64,000 nucleotides of DNA, taken from Terfezia claveryi. Its lineage: Eukaryota; Ascomycota; Pezizomycetes; Pezizales; Pezizaceae. This document shows, in pieces, positions 54,692 to 64,000 of the stretch. The stretch lies in assembly GCA_015179025.1 (NCBI GenBank), contig WHUX01000203.1:28230-92229 (forward strand), in the 5' to 3' direction. The notes under the pieces are model-generated. The model saw only the letters and a program-made list of their open reading frames with translations, was not told the origin of the DNA and did not search any database. Both the position numbers and the translations under genes were made by a program. Every line of letters begins with the position of its first letter. The stretch's first letter is position 1.

Positions 54692-55140
54692 TGCCTTAGT
54701 ATATATTCCTAATGATGAGATCAGAAAGCAGCCAGTATTCCCACATGTTATAATGGAAGTGAGGTTTTCCAGGAGTGTGTCCAGAAGAAATGAAGTGTAC
54801 TTGCGGTTGTGCAGGAGTCGTTGGTTGCGACTAAAGGGGGGGATGAAGTTGACGGTTTTAGTTAATATTGAGGAGGGGGAAGTCCCGGGGAAGACGATTG
54901 AGCAACTAGAAGTGATTAGTGAGTTGGTGACAACAACATTAGTGTTGGTGGTGGTGGTGCTGGTGATGATAATGATGATGAAGCGGATAATGGTGATGAA
55001 GAGCAGAAAGGAAGCAATTCGTGCTCTGACCTAGATAATTTCTATCATAGAATGGATGACATGAAGAAAGACGCTGATAAGTGGATTGGAAAATACACAG
55101 TGTTTATAGAAAAATGGGGGTATGAGCCCACAACGGAGGG
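54692..55140 (+). pseudogene. REase-like fungal protein gene, 3' half
   Basis: Continues from 53,107: with one TA the codons read GDY-ALVYIPNDEIRK. PHVIMEVRFSRSVSRRNEV followed by GMKLTVLVNIEE matches the fungal W/F-P-T-x-V-I-E-V-G-x-S-E-S-L...V-K-I-V-L-x-I-x domain, regarded as a PD-(D/E)XK-like fold. The end has a Val/Met-rich low-complexity stretch (GGTGGTGGTG runs) and KWIGKYTVFIEKWGYEP. Function of this family unknown. Confidence 0.6.
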
Positions 55141-55144
55141 AATC

Positions 55145-56090
55145 TTAGTACAGTAACTACGTCAGGTAATGCACCCTCTCTTTGTTCCCCATATACCAAT
55201 ATTAAGAAAGTATTTATCACCCTATTTGACTATAGTACGTGATGATTAAGAATGTCCCCACATCTCCTATGCCTTACCTCACCCTTACCCGATCCATATT
55301 TGACCTTCCAAATCTACCCAATCCATATGATAATAAGCAATTCTATATCGACCTAACCTAGTACGTAAAAAATCTACTTCACAGTAGGGTTCAGGATGTA
55401 TTTCGAAGGAAGACACAATGGATTTCAAGGCACAAGGAGAAACGGAGGCATGTAGAAGGGGTGATTCTAGGGATTGTGATTTTGTTGAGACAGTGGCTGG
55501 GAGGGTGGGAGCAAGAGCTTACGAGTGGGTACGGGACAGACAGATTATAGATATGGGGAATAGTGATGCAGTCACCAGTGAAGAGCTGGAGGGAAAGTGA
55601 ATACTAGGATGATAATATGGTATAGGAATAATAGGTGAGCGGAGAGCTATAAGTCCAGTGAAAGAAGGGGACGAAAGTCAATATGAGGAGCCATGTGAAC
55701 AGTATGACAGTATCAGCAGTGAAGAGATGAAGAGCTTTGTATTGCACTGGCACGATCTTGATCGATATTGCTCCAAGTAGCAACCAAATGAAAAAAGAAG
55801 AAACAATAACCTAGTACAACCTAGTATTAGCAAGAGCAAATTTCCTCGTAATCAATGGACGGCTATATTTTGCTGGTCTGCAATACTCAGTGGGAACCTT
55901 ATGCCAAGATACACTTTACTACTGTTTGTTAGGTTCACCTAGTCAATGCTTTAGATGTTTCAGGCAAAGCACAGTGCATGTACCAGGTTGCTGTATTTAG
56001 TATCAGACGTGATGTCATATATTGAGCAATATGCTCCCCATATGTTTCCTCCTTGCTCAATTGTCGATGTAATATTAAGGCTGATTATCA
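55145..56090. other. No gene recognised
   Basis: Open frames such as 55,418-55,600 have no recognisable motif; may be 3' remnants of the preceding gene. Confidence 0.4.
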
Positions 56091-56094
56091 AATG

Positions 56095-56375
56095 TTGTGA
56101 GAGCTTCTCAGTGCGACCATGTGTGAGCTTCCTAGTGCGAGCTTCCCAGTGCAAGCTTGTACGAGCTTCCCAGTGTGAGCTTCCCAGTGTGAGCTTCTCA
56201 GTACAAGCTTCTCAGTGCGAGCTTCTCAGTGCGAGCTTCCGTCCTTGCGAGCGTATATGAGCATCCTACTATGTGAGCGTGACGAATGAGTATCCTAGTG
56301 TGAGCGTCTCCAATGCAAACTGGTGCGAGCTTCCCAGTGTGAGCGTCCATCTATGTGAGCTTGTACGAGCTTGTG
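56095..56375 (+). repeat. ~16-18 bp GTGCGAGCTTCCCA minisatellite
   Basis: Roughly fifteen degenerate units of CAGTG(C/T)GAGCTT(C/G)(C/T); some units vary to GTGTGAGCGTC. Central part most regular. Confidence 0.85.
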
Positions 56376-56379
56376 CACA

Positions 56380-57375
56380 AGTGTTTCCACGGCCAACCAT
56401 GTCCTTATTCCTACTATTTTGAACCATCAAATGCTTCAAGCTCTCTGGTCGGAGGGACCAAAAATATAGAGGTACTTCTCGTTCTAGTGGAGAGAACATA
56501 TACTGTGTGACCGGGTAATCAAGAGCTTTCAAATAAGCCAAGCAGAACTCATAATAGTGGGAAAAAGGAGGAGGAGGAGGATCTCAAAAGAGGCGAAGTA
56601 TATTCAAAAGGCCATGCGAGAAGCCTCTGCTAGTATTGAAAGAGAAAGTCGTGAGATCTCCAAAAATCATCCCATATCACTATTGTAAGGGAGAGTTCTC
56701 TAAAATCATAGAATACCTTCCCTACATTTCCTTTCCTTCTCTCCATCAAAGATATACTTGTCCAAGATACAGAACATCATTCTGACGTTAGCTAATGTCA
56801 TTGCAAGTACAAACCAGGCAAAAACGTTATCTCAAGTACTAATATATGCTATCTGCCTTAGCGAAAACCCAACTTAACAAGGAAAGAAATCTCCATTCCC
56901 ACCATACCAGGAAGCTTATTCCTTCTATTGCTTAGGCCTGGAGTTATGTATATATAGCCCTTGCCCTCATACTGTGATTGGATCTCTATCTAATATCTTG
57001 TATCCTAATACAGACATTGCCTCTCTCTGCGAAGGTGTACCTCCCTTATGTACCCCCTCGTCTTACCTTGACTCATTAAACAGCTTTGTAGCCCAGCTAC
57101 CTTCTACCTCAGTATGCCTTATATATGGTACCAATTCCATATATTTCTCTTGCCTCTTGCCCTTGCTCCCATCTCCCTTGCTCCCATCTCAGCCTCCTCT
57201 ACTGCTAGTTCTACCCCCTCTACTAGTCACACCTGTAGTATTCCTATGTGTACAATCTCCTTGCCCTCTGCCCAGCTGTACCCCTTGTTCGCCTTGCCTC
57301 TTGAGCCAATATTATAATTTTCTTTCTATTACTACCTCTAAATTTTCTATCTCCTACCCTTTCTTTAGCTAATGA
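56380..57375. other. No gene recognised; pyrimidine-rich right part
   Basis: 57,010-57,370 is strongly C/T-rich on the plus strand with repeated TTGCTCCCATCTC; no coherent conserved motif in its frames. Confidence 0.4.
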
Positions 57376-57379
57376 ACTA

Positions 57380-58870
57380 GAGCTTACTCAACCTCTAATT
57401 TGACTTACTTCTATAATACCTCTTCCTTGACTTTATCTCTTGCAGATTCTATTTTGAAACTCCTCTTCTCTACTATCTTATACTAATTCTTTTAGAATTC
57501 TACTTTCTTAAAAAATATTAATATACTTTTAAATTCTTCTACAAATTACTATCTTAGTATTAAATAAAGTCTTATATTACTAAATTACTTTACTTTATTA
57601 AATAAATTAGCCTATATTCTTTAATTCTTTAGACTAGTTAGGTCTAAGCTTAGTAATTGTACTTTTATAGGCCTCAAATACTAATATTCTAATAGATATT
57701 ACAATTATTACTAGATTGCTTCTAATACTAAAGTTCTACAAAACTATATTTTTACTAATATCTATTTCTTAGTATAGGTTCTAAAGCTAATTTTGTAGCT
57801 ATTAATATTACTAATAGAATTGTTAGTTATTTTTACTTAGGTTTTAGTATTATATATTTTAGTAAAGTATTAAATAGATAAAATATACTTAGTTAGTATT
57901 ATAATTTACCTACTTTCTAGCCTTTATTCTTTACTAATTTAAATATTATTACTACTTTTAAATATACTACTTTAATAACTAATGTTATAATATATAACTT
58001 TTTTACTTTTCAAATAGGAACCTTTAAAATAACTAATAATAGTCAGAGTTCATAATTGGTCTTATAATAAAATCTTTAATATAAATTACTTAATAAAGTT
58101 TAAAATAATAAAAATATAATCTTTAAAAAGATTTTATAGTTTCTAAATATTTCTAATAAAATTAAATATTCTTATTTAGCCTTAATTTCTCTATTAATTC
58201 CTATAAATTTTAATATCAAAAACTTACTAGTTATTAAAATTAATTAAATAAGTTTATTTTATATAGTATTATTAGTATTATAAACTATTCTATTACTATA
58301 ATTTCTAATAATATATAATATTTAAATTTTTTATTTTTTATTTAGTTAGTAAGTTTAATTAACTAGATTTTTATAAAATAAAATAGATATTCAAATTTTC
58401 TTTAGTTTAATTTAACTTTATTAGATAATAAATAAAAGTTACCTTTAGTTTAGATATTATATTTACTATATTCTTTAAGTATAATAGTAGCTAATAATAA
58501 ATATTTAATTCTATTTTTCACTTTATTATTTTTCATCTACTATAAAATAACTACTATAGAGGCATGGAACAAAAGTCTTTTCCTCTTTTCTATCTGGAAG
58601 TTACATATATAGAATAATGCATATATAGATACTTAGCATATATATAGGTATTTATATATAGGTATTTATGAATATGGTCTCAGTACTAGACCTTCCCATA
58701 TTATCAGTTATCTTATTTTACTGTCCAACTTCTCAATTTACTAGTATTATTGACATTTCAATTGGCTAGATATCAACTCTTCTTTAACTATGGAATTTAT
58801 TATATATCAGCTCTTTCTCAACCCATAACCCTTCAACTAACTCTTCCCTAATATCTAATTCATCAAGTAT
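57380..58870. repeat. Extreme AT-rich block, RIP-like
   Basis: Almost exclusively A/T with TTA/TAA/TAT words and hardly any CpA or CpG. No frame survives. The composition contrasts with GC-rich DNA starting abruptly at 58,878. Confidence 0.7.
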
Positions 58871-58877
58871 ATTAATA

Positions 58878-59398
58878 GTGTGCGCATCGGCCCGAGTCGA
58901 GGCGAGTTTGCCAACTATTTTTCCTACTCGACACCGACTCGCGCCGATGGCAATCCTTGAGAAGCCAGCTCACGCCGACTCGACGGCTACTCGCGAGTAC
59001 TCGCCAAGGCCTTTTGTTACGGGGAATAGGCTAGCATCCTACCTACGCCGGCCATATATACATGAAATTCATGCATTCGCGGCTTATATATATACATGGA
59101 AATCATGCATTCGCGGCTTATATATATACATGGAAATCATGCATTCGCGGCTTATATATATACATGGAGTTCGTGCATTCGCGGCTAGTATATATCTAAT
59201 CCATGTATATATGGGCGGCGAAGGTAGGCTTCCAGCATATTCCCCGTAACAAAAAGGCTTGGCGAGTACTCGTCGGCTACTCGGCGCTGGCCCGAGTATT
59301 CCAGAGAATCGTGTAGCCGACTCGCCGAGTTTGAGGGTTGGGCAAAACTCGGCCGTCGGGCGAGTCGGCGCGGGGAAAACTCGCCTCGGTGCGCACGC
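58878..59398. mobile_element. GC-rich 521-bp TIR element (MITE) with internal minisatellite
   Basis: Ends GTGTGCGCATCGG and (inverted) GCGTGCGCACCGAGG, TA duplications at 58,876-58,877 and 59,399-59,400. ~180-bp inverted arms include GGCGAGTACTCG and TTACGGGGAATA words. Between them lie four ~32-bp units CATGCATTCGCGGCTTATAT (59,065-59,185), related to the 46.4-47.2 kb array. No ORF. Confidence 0.85.
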
Positions 59399-59399
59399 T

Positions 59400-59477
59400 A
59401 TATATTATCCTTCTTCACTCCTTTAAATTACATATATTAACCTCAATTTCCTAGATATCAACTCTCTAATTACATAC
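59400..59477. other. AT-rich flank of MITE
   Basis: Resumes the AT-rich background seen left of 58,876. Confidence 0.5.
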
Positions 59478-59640
59478 CCTCTAAACCTACTAATTAAGCA
59501 CTTTACAATCTACCAATTGAGCACCTCCCAAACCTACTAATCAAGTACCTCTCGAATCTACTAATTAAGCACCTCCTGAACCTACCAATTGAGCACTTCC
59601 TAAACCTGCTGATCGAGTACTTCCCAAACCTACCAATCCA
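59478..59640 (+). repeat. ~28-bp CCTACTAATTAAGCACCTCC tandem repeat
   Basis: Six to seven degenerate units, differing mainly by C/T and A/G changes. Confidence 0.8.
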
Positions 59641-59747
59641 AGATATGTTCGGAATCTCTATAATGAAGTATGGTAAAGGGGGTGGTGTAACGGCAGCGTG
59701 GACGTTGGCTGTAGACGTGACTCTAGGGAGCGCACGCAGCGTTGGCC

Positions 59748-59777
59748 AAACTATACCACACTAGTGTGGTATAGTTT
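59748..59777. repeat. Perfect 30-bp palindrome
   Basis: Arms AAACTATACCACACT and AGTGTGGTATAGTTT with no spacer, centre at 59,762/59,763, inside otherwise unremarkable sequence. Confidence 0.95.
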
Positions 59778-59979
59778 CAAGTTGCTATGTATATGTATCG
59801 CTATGGGATTTGTGGACAATAGCGTAGACGTAGATAATAGCATAGACATAGACAAGAGCGTAAGGCAACTTGTATTGAGAGTGAGAATACAAGACGTTGC
59901 GTGAAGAAGCAGAACAGAGAACGGGAATACAGGCGGTAATTTAAACATAATATCTCTAGCTAACACGAGCAGAACATTG

Positions 59980-60910
59980 TACCATATATTGACGTCGCTA
60001 AGCTTATTGACGTCGGCAAGCTTATTAGTGTGGGTGACGTTTGGTAACCTTATACTTGTTGAGTTCGCAAGCTAATTCTCAGCCGTAACAGGTGGGAACC
60101 TGGCACCTTATTAAAGATAGAGTACATCTAGAATAGAGATCACTATAGAAGGAAAAAAAAGATCACTCTTATAGTAGAGTAGGCTATTATGGATACAGTT
60201 ACTAAAGATTAGTATGGTCAGGAGAAGACACTTATCTAGCTTAGCTTGCAGTTTAGTATCTTATCTCAAAGTATATTCCAAATTCTCTATAAAAAAAATT
60301 CCACAGAATAAAGCTTACAAGAAAACCTAGCCTCACTAAAGATATAAAGGTAGCTAGGTATCTCTTTGCTAAATAACATCAATATTGGACACTTAAAAAT
60401 TAAAAGTCTATAATATAAACTAATAAGACTTCTATCCTATTAGGCTATTAGTAGAGTAGTTATTAAGTATAGTGATATCCTAATAAGGGGTGTATTAAAT
60501 CTTGCATTAGAGAGAGATAGAAGAAATACTTAAAGTTTATATTCTAAGACTATTTTACCTATAACTTCAAAGGGCCTTATTATATTTAGTAGACTAAAAC
60601 TACTAAGAAAAAGAAAAGTACTAATAAAGATATCATCTATATAAATAGTACTATTGAGTATAAGGTAAAAGCTAAATAAAATAAAAAAATAGTATTTAGA
60701 GATACTAAGTCTAGTCAAAAGCTATAGTAAAGATTTACTATAAATAATAGGGTATTTGTCTGAATCTTTAAAGATAGTATTAATTGGTATTAATATCTTA
60801 ACTATATTGTTTTATAGAAGCTTCTATCTTTTACTAATACTCTTAAGTATATCAATATCTTAAATATTATTATTAAAGAAGATAAGGCTTTATTTCATGT
60901 ATTTTTATAT
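59980..60910. repeat. AT-rich RIP-like block
   Basis: A/T-dominated sequence with no readable gene. A duplicated TTGACGTCG(C/G)(T/C)AAGCTTA motif is at 59,991-60,020. Confidence 0.5.
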
Positions 60911-60917
60911 TCATTAA

Positions 60918-61110
60918 GAAAAAAATTTGGTGTCTGGATGCAGTACCAAGCGTCCGGACACCATTTTACATCCTGTGTATTCTATATATCTGGACGCCCT
61001 ACTGCATTGCAACTCTGTCCAGATGACACCACCACCACAGCTGCGTTATAATAACCGTTAGGACGACACCACACCCCCTGCTGTGTCGGAATACAATCCT
61101 GATGCTATTC
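60918..61110 (-). repeat. Degenerate relic of the 34.0/48.0 kb repeat family (copy C)
   Basis: AAGAAAAAAATTTGGTGTCTGGATGC, then GCGTCCGGACACC, then GGACGCCCTACTGCATTGCA, parallel the junction and 29-bp minisatellite of copy A, with C/T and G/A changes. No conserved leader or ORF remains. Confidence 0.55.
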
Positions 61111-61149
61111 GTCACAGTATTTGCATTGGACGCTAATTACATGCAAGCA

Positions 61150-62165
61150 TTCCATCGGGTGATCTGTCTCTGTCTGTGTTACTCCCTAGATATCAAGTAT
61201 CTGATTTATGACATACATAATTGACTGCACAATACTCTATATATATTCTATTCAAGTTGTTATATTGTTCTGCCAGCTATATCTTGATTATTCTTCTGCG
61301 AGCTACAGGGTTTCTAGTTTCTATCATGAGTATCATTCCATGTATGGAGATCAATACGATTATTAACAATATAAAGCTCTTAATCATGAATGAGGATGAG
61401 ATAGGCCATGCCCTCTATGTCTACAACTCTTATTACTTGATTCTTCTTCGGCAAGCCGACGTGTACCATGCAGTCTGGGCTATCTAGTGTCGATGACCCG
61501 ACTACTGTCATTAGTGAAACATGTGCAAGGTAGTACGTATTGTTGTTTCCTACTCGCAGTTTGAGTATGGAATTTATTTGGGCAGGAACCCTGCCGTCAA
61601 GTCCACAAGGGGCTTTCCCTGGTGCGGACTTGCGCCATCAAATGAATACCTAGTCATGTCTTTCATCTTGGTTTCGGAACTTACCTCCAGTGTACCTCAG
61701 ATGGTGTAAGATGTTCCTATCATCATTGAATGTGGGAACTGCGACTTGGAGGGTATTAAATACCTCCACCGGGGTGTATTGTAGACGTGTAATGTCGGAT
61801 TCTAGGTCAGAGGACTGGGGGTAATTGTGTGCAAGAAAGGTGCTTGTAAGACTAGGTAGGTCGGGTAGCTAGTATAGTATCTACAATGTTTGCAGATTAT
61901 GTATATCTTTTGTATTTATCGGCCCTTGCAACTTATGTCTAGTCTAGTCAGGAGCAGCTTCTCTTGGCAGATGTATAATTTACATTGTCGGATAAAGGAT
62001 GGTTCGTATTTCGTCGGGTATATGGGGAACCTCTGTGACCCATTGGGCAATATTCTTCTCACGCATGGCGAAATTGTATACTCGCGTGTAGGTCTAAATC
62101 ACTTAAGGTTCCGCATTGACATGATTGCTCTGCCGCTATCTATCCTTGAGAGGCTTATGTAAAGC
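61150..62165 (+). pseudogene. Unrecognised broken protein gene
   Basis: Plus-strand pieces with protein-like composition: MNEDEIGHALYVYNSYYLIL and DVYHAVWAI (61,370-61,487), FEYGIYLGRNPAVKSTRG and APSNEYLVMSFILVSE (61,555-61,690), and IKDGSYFVGYMGNLCDPLGN then ALPLSILERL (61,990-62,160). Stops separate them. No family recognised; could be an accessory gene of a transposon. Confidence 0.35.
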
Positions 62166-62189
62166 CTTATAGATATCTATCGAAAATTG

Positions 62190-64000
62190 CAGTAGAGATC
62201 CATATTCTACAATTTGATCTATAAAATATGAAATCAAATGCATTTTTGGAAAATTGTAGTGTGTCCCACTGGTCAGCATATTATGGACCAATTCCTCCAC
62301 CTCTTCCTGTAGCTCCTGCTATAGCTTCCACCATTTTATTTGGGTCACTGGACGTGATTTATCTGACATAAGCAGTCGGAGATATTCTGCACAGAGGTCT
62401 TTCGATGCCAACGTTGCTATAGCTTTAAAGGACTTGGATGCTCGAAACTGAAGAAATAGTTCCTTGTATTTGTGGAAGTCTTTAAGATAATCCTTCATTA
62501 ATTAGATTGTTTTTAGGGTATGGACCTTGTACTATACAATTAGGATAAAGTTGGTGATATACCTAATACACAATATTGCCTTATGGCACAATGCTTTATG
62601 TTGGGTTCCAAGAGCAGAGGTATCGGAGGTCTGACTGAGTGCAGCTGCAAATACTACCAAAAGTACCTGTAGTAGGTTCCGCATTTCTTTCCCTTGCCAT
62701 TGGGAGACAGATCAGTATGCTTTGTTTGGTCTTATAAACTACGAGAATGGTGGCAATCGGGACCAAATATGATTGAAAACTGTAAGGCGTCCGACATGAT
62801 TCAGGAATTCCTGGATCTATTTTATCAAGTGTTTTAGCATCCCCAAATACAGCGTGTACAATGTATCCCCATGAACAAGTGTATGGGGTTCAAGGTTAGT
62901 GACATGCCAAAGGGCATTGTTAATCTGCTTGACTCCGTCGGTTTGTAGTACGGCCTGGTTGGACTTGCAGTATGCGGTGGCATACCGGGAGTGTTGCTGG
63001 GGGTTGAGTGGCGTATCCAGAAGGTCTCCAAATTTATTTGGGGGGGCAATGCAAACTGGGCATCGATTGGTCAGAATGTCAGGAATCATGACATTCTCTA
63101 TGTGATTGGCTAACCAGGTAGAGAGTCTAGGTACACATTTGTGTACCTTCTCATTATAGTAGACTATTTCTATCCCTTCCTGATATCCTGCGTCGGCTAG
63201 AGGGCTAAGAATGGAACTCAGAATCTCATGCGTGACCTAGAGGGTATCCTATTTCTATTGTTCGACTAGGTTGCTAGGAATCTTGTCGAGACGCTTAGGG
63301 GGGATAGGTAATAGTGCAACATCAGGAAAGAAAATAGTTTGTCTCTAGTGTCTCTAGAGACAGTAATGCCACTAGAGACAAGATGTGTCTCTACGATTGG
63401 CAGAATGTCTCCCAGTGTCTCCTGAAGATACTAGGAAACACTAGGAGACACTTAGGAGACACTCAGGAGACACCTAGGAAATACAAAAGACACAAAAGAC
63501 ACAAAAGACAACCCTCTCTCCTGGAGATACTACCTGGTGTCCCGATGCCACTTTTTCTTGCTGATGAATTGGGATCCAAGTATTTATAGTTGGTTTATTG
63601 CATATGGTGGACTTGATGTTCCTGATGCTCATGTATAGGGGCTATAATTTCTTGTCCCCAGAAAAGTTTGTAAGATGGGTCTGGTCCGATACCAAAAGGA
63701 CGGGGACTAGTGTAGACCTGATGGGAATGAGCTTCTGTAAGATGTAAGCAAGGAGCTATGGTTGGATAATTAGGGAATATACCTGTTGCTCCCACCACCA
63801 GGTTGCGGTATTCATCTTGGAATATATTCGGTCGTTATCCTTGTTAAATAACCTCACCAGTTCCCAGACCATATGGGTCACAAATGCTCTCTACCACAAG
63901 AGATATTTAATGTAATCTACTATATTCCGATAGTAGAAATCAGACTTCCGACATAACGCATATTGTACAGATCCTGTAGTCCACTCAGGATCCGCAAACC
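62190..64000 (-). pseudogene. Plavaka-like (CACTA superfamily) transposase relic, truncated by window edge
   Basis: Minus-strand frame with strong family signatures: ENVMIPDILTNRCPVCIAPP (about 63,095-63,035), LEPHTLVHGDTLYTLYLGML then KHLIKWIQEFL (about 62,890-62,800), and SQWQGKEMRNLLQVLLVVF (about 62,700-62,650). This order (a C-P-x-C pair, the D-T-L-H/Y-T-x-Y-L-G-M motif, then W-Q-G-K-E-M-R-N) is characteristic of fungal Plavaka-type transposases. In-frame TAG/TAA codons recur. A GTCTCC minisatellite interrupts the upstream part. The N-terminus lies beyond 64,000. Confidence 0.7.
63340..63515 (+). repeat. Short-unit GGAGACACTTA / ACAAAAGAC minisatellite
   Basis: About six units of TAGGAGACACT and inverted GTGTCTC words, then three of ACAAAAGAC, ending shortly before TTTTTCTTGCTGATGAAT at 63,552-63,569. 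Confidence 0.8.

Noticed and set aside
59751..59966. 71-codon minus-strand ORF over the perfect palindrome
   Set aside because: No motifs, and its openness on both strands is a by-product of the palindrome and repetitive GTAGAC words.
60530..60718. Minus-strand IYIDDIF resembling a reverse transcriptase YxDD box
   Set aside because: Sequence is so AT-rich that I/Y/F/D-rich frames are expected by chance; no other RT motif could be placed around it.

Overview
The window looks like a transposon graveyard from a filamentous fungus, most likely an ascomycete. Reasons: eukaryotic gene structure (a GT-AG intron, a TATA box, a TACTAAC branch site), fungal transposon families (Ty1/copia, Ty3-like, pogo/Fot1-like, Tnp2/Plavaka-like), and coding relics full of in-frame TAG/TAA codons with almost no indels, as expected of repeat-induced point mutation (RIP: CAG/CAA to TAG/TAA). 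The species cannot be named. There is no rRNA, CRISPR or convincing functional tRNA, and no clearly intact host gene.

Layout. 0-0.23 kb: end of a pogo-like element. 0.95-4.7 kb: RIP-damaged gene of unknown function, split by a 1.8 kb LTR element (TSD GTTTG). 5.1-7.9 kb: RecQ-type helicase relic. 7.87-13.70 kb: Ty1/copia element on the minus strand, LTRs about 99% identical, primer-binding site matching the anticodon arm of initiator tRNA-Met. 13.86-16.67 kb: DUF6589 relic on the minus strand. 16.7-18.3 kb: RIP-affected sequence with three tandem arrays. 18.9-21.2 kb: pogo-like elements and a 450-bp repeat nested in one another, plus SINE-like pieces. 21.7-24.2 kb: PD-(D/E)XK nuclease-protein kinase fusion gene, C-terminal 630 codons intact. 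25.6-26.0 kb: integrase C-terminal tail with Cys-rich motif, split by a SINE with a 14-bp TSD. 26.9-28.1 kb: broken coiled-coil gene. 29.2-31.6 kb: the 450-bp repeat split by a 1.8 kb long-TIR element.

34.0-35.0 and 46.4-48.1 kb: two inverted copies of an unfamiliar repeat family with a conserved leader, a short Cys-containing ORF, an interchangeable repetitive C-terminus and a minisatellite. Between them, 37.3-45.2 kb looks like one Tnp2/Plavaka-type element: a 1,129-codon transposase frame with only four stops, a second spliced zinc-finger-like gene, and arrays carrying a common hairpin motif on both sides. A third unknown gene (35.6-36.8 kb) has exactly three TAG interruptions. 48.8-52.3 kb: Ty3-like retroelement relic split by a pogo-like element. 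52.5-55.1 kb: REase-like gene split by a 1.58 kb TIR element whose precise removal restores the reading frame. 57.4-60.9 kb: extremely AT-rich RIP-like DNA containing a GC-rich 521-bp TIR island and a perfect 30-bp palindrome. 62.2-64.0 kb: second Plavaka-like transposase relic running off the right edge.

The sequence reads as layers: old genes and transposons mutated by a RIP-like process, then invaded by younger, GC-richer, mostly non-autonomous elements that carry minisatellites. Functional statements rest on motif recognition by eye; no database search was possible.
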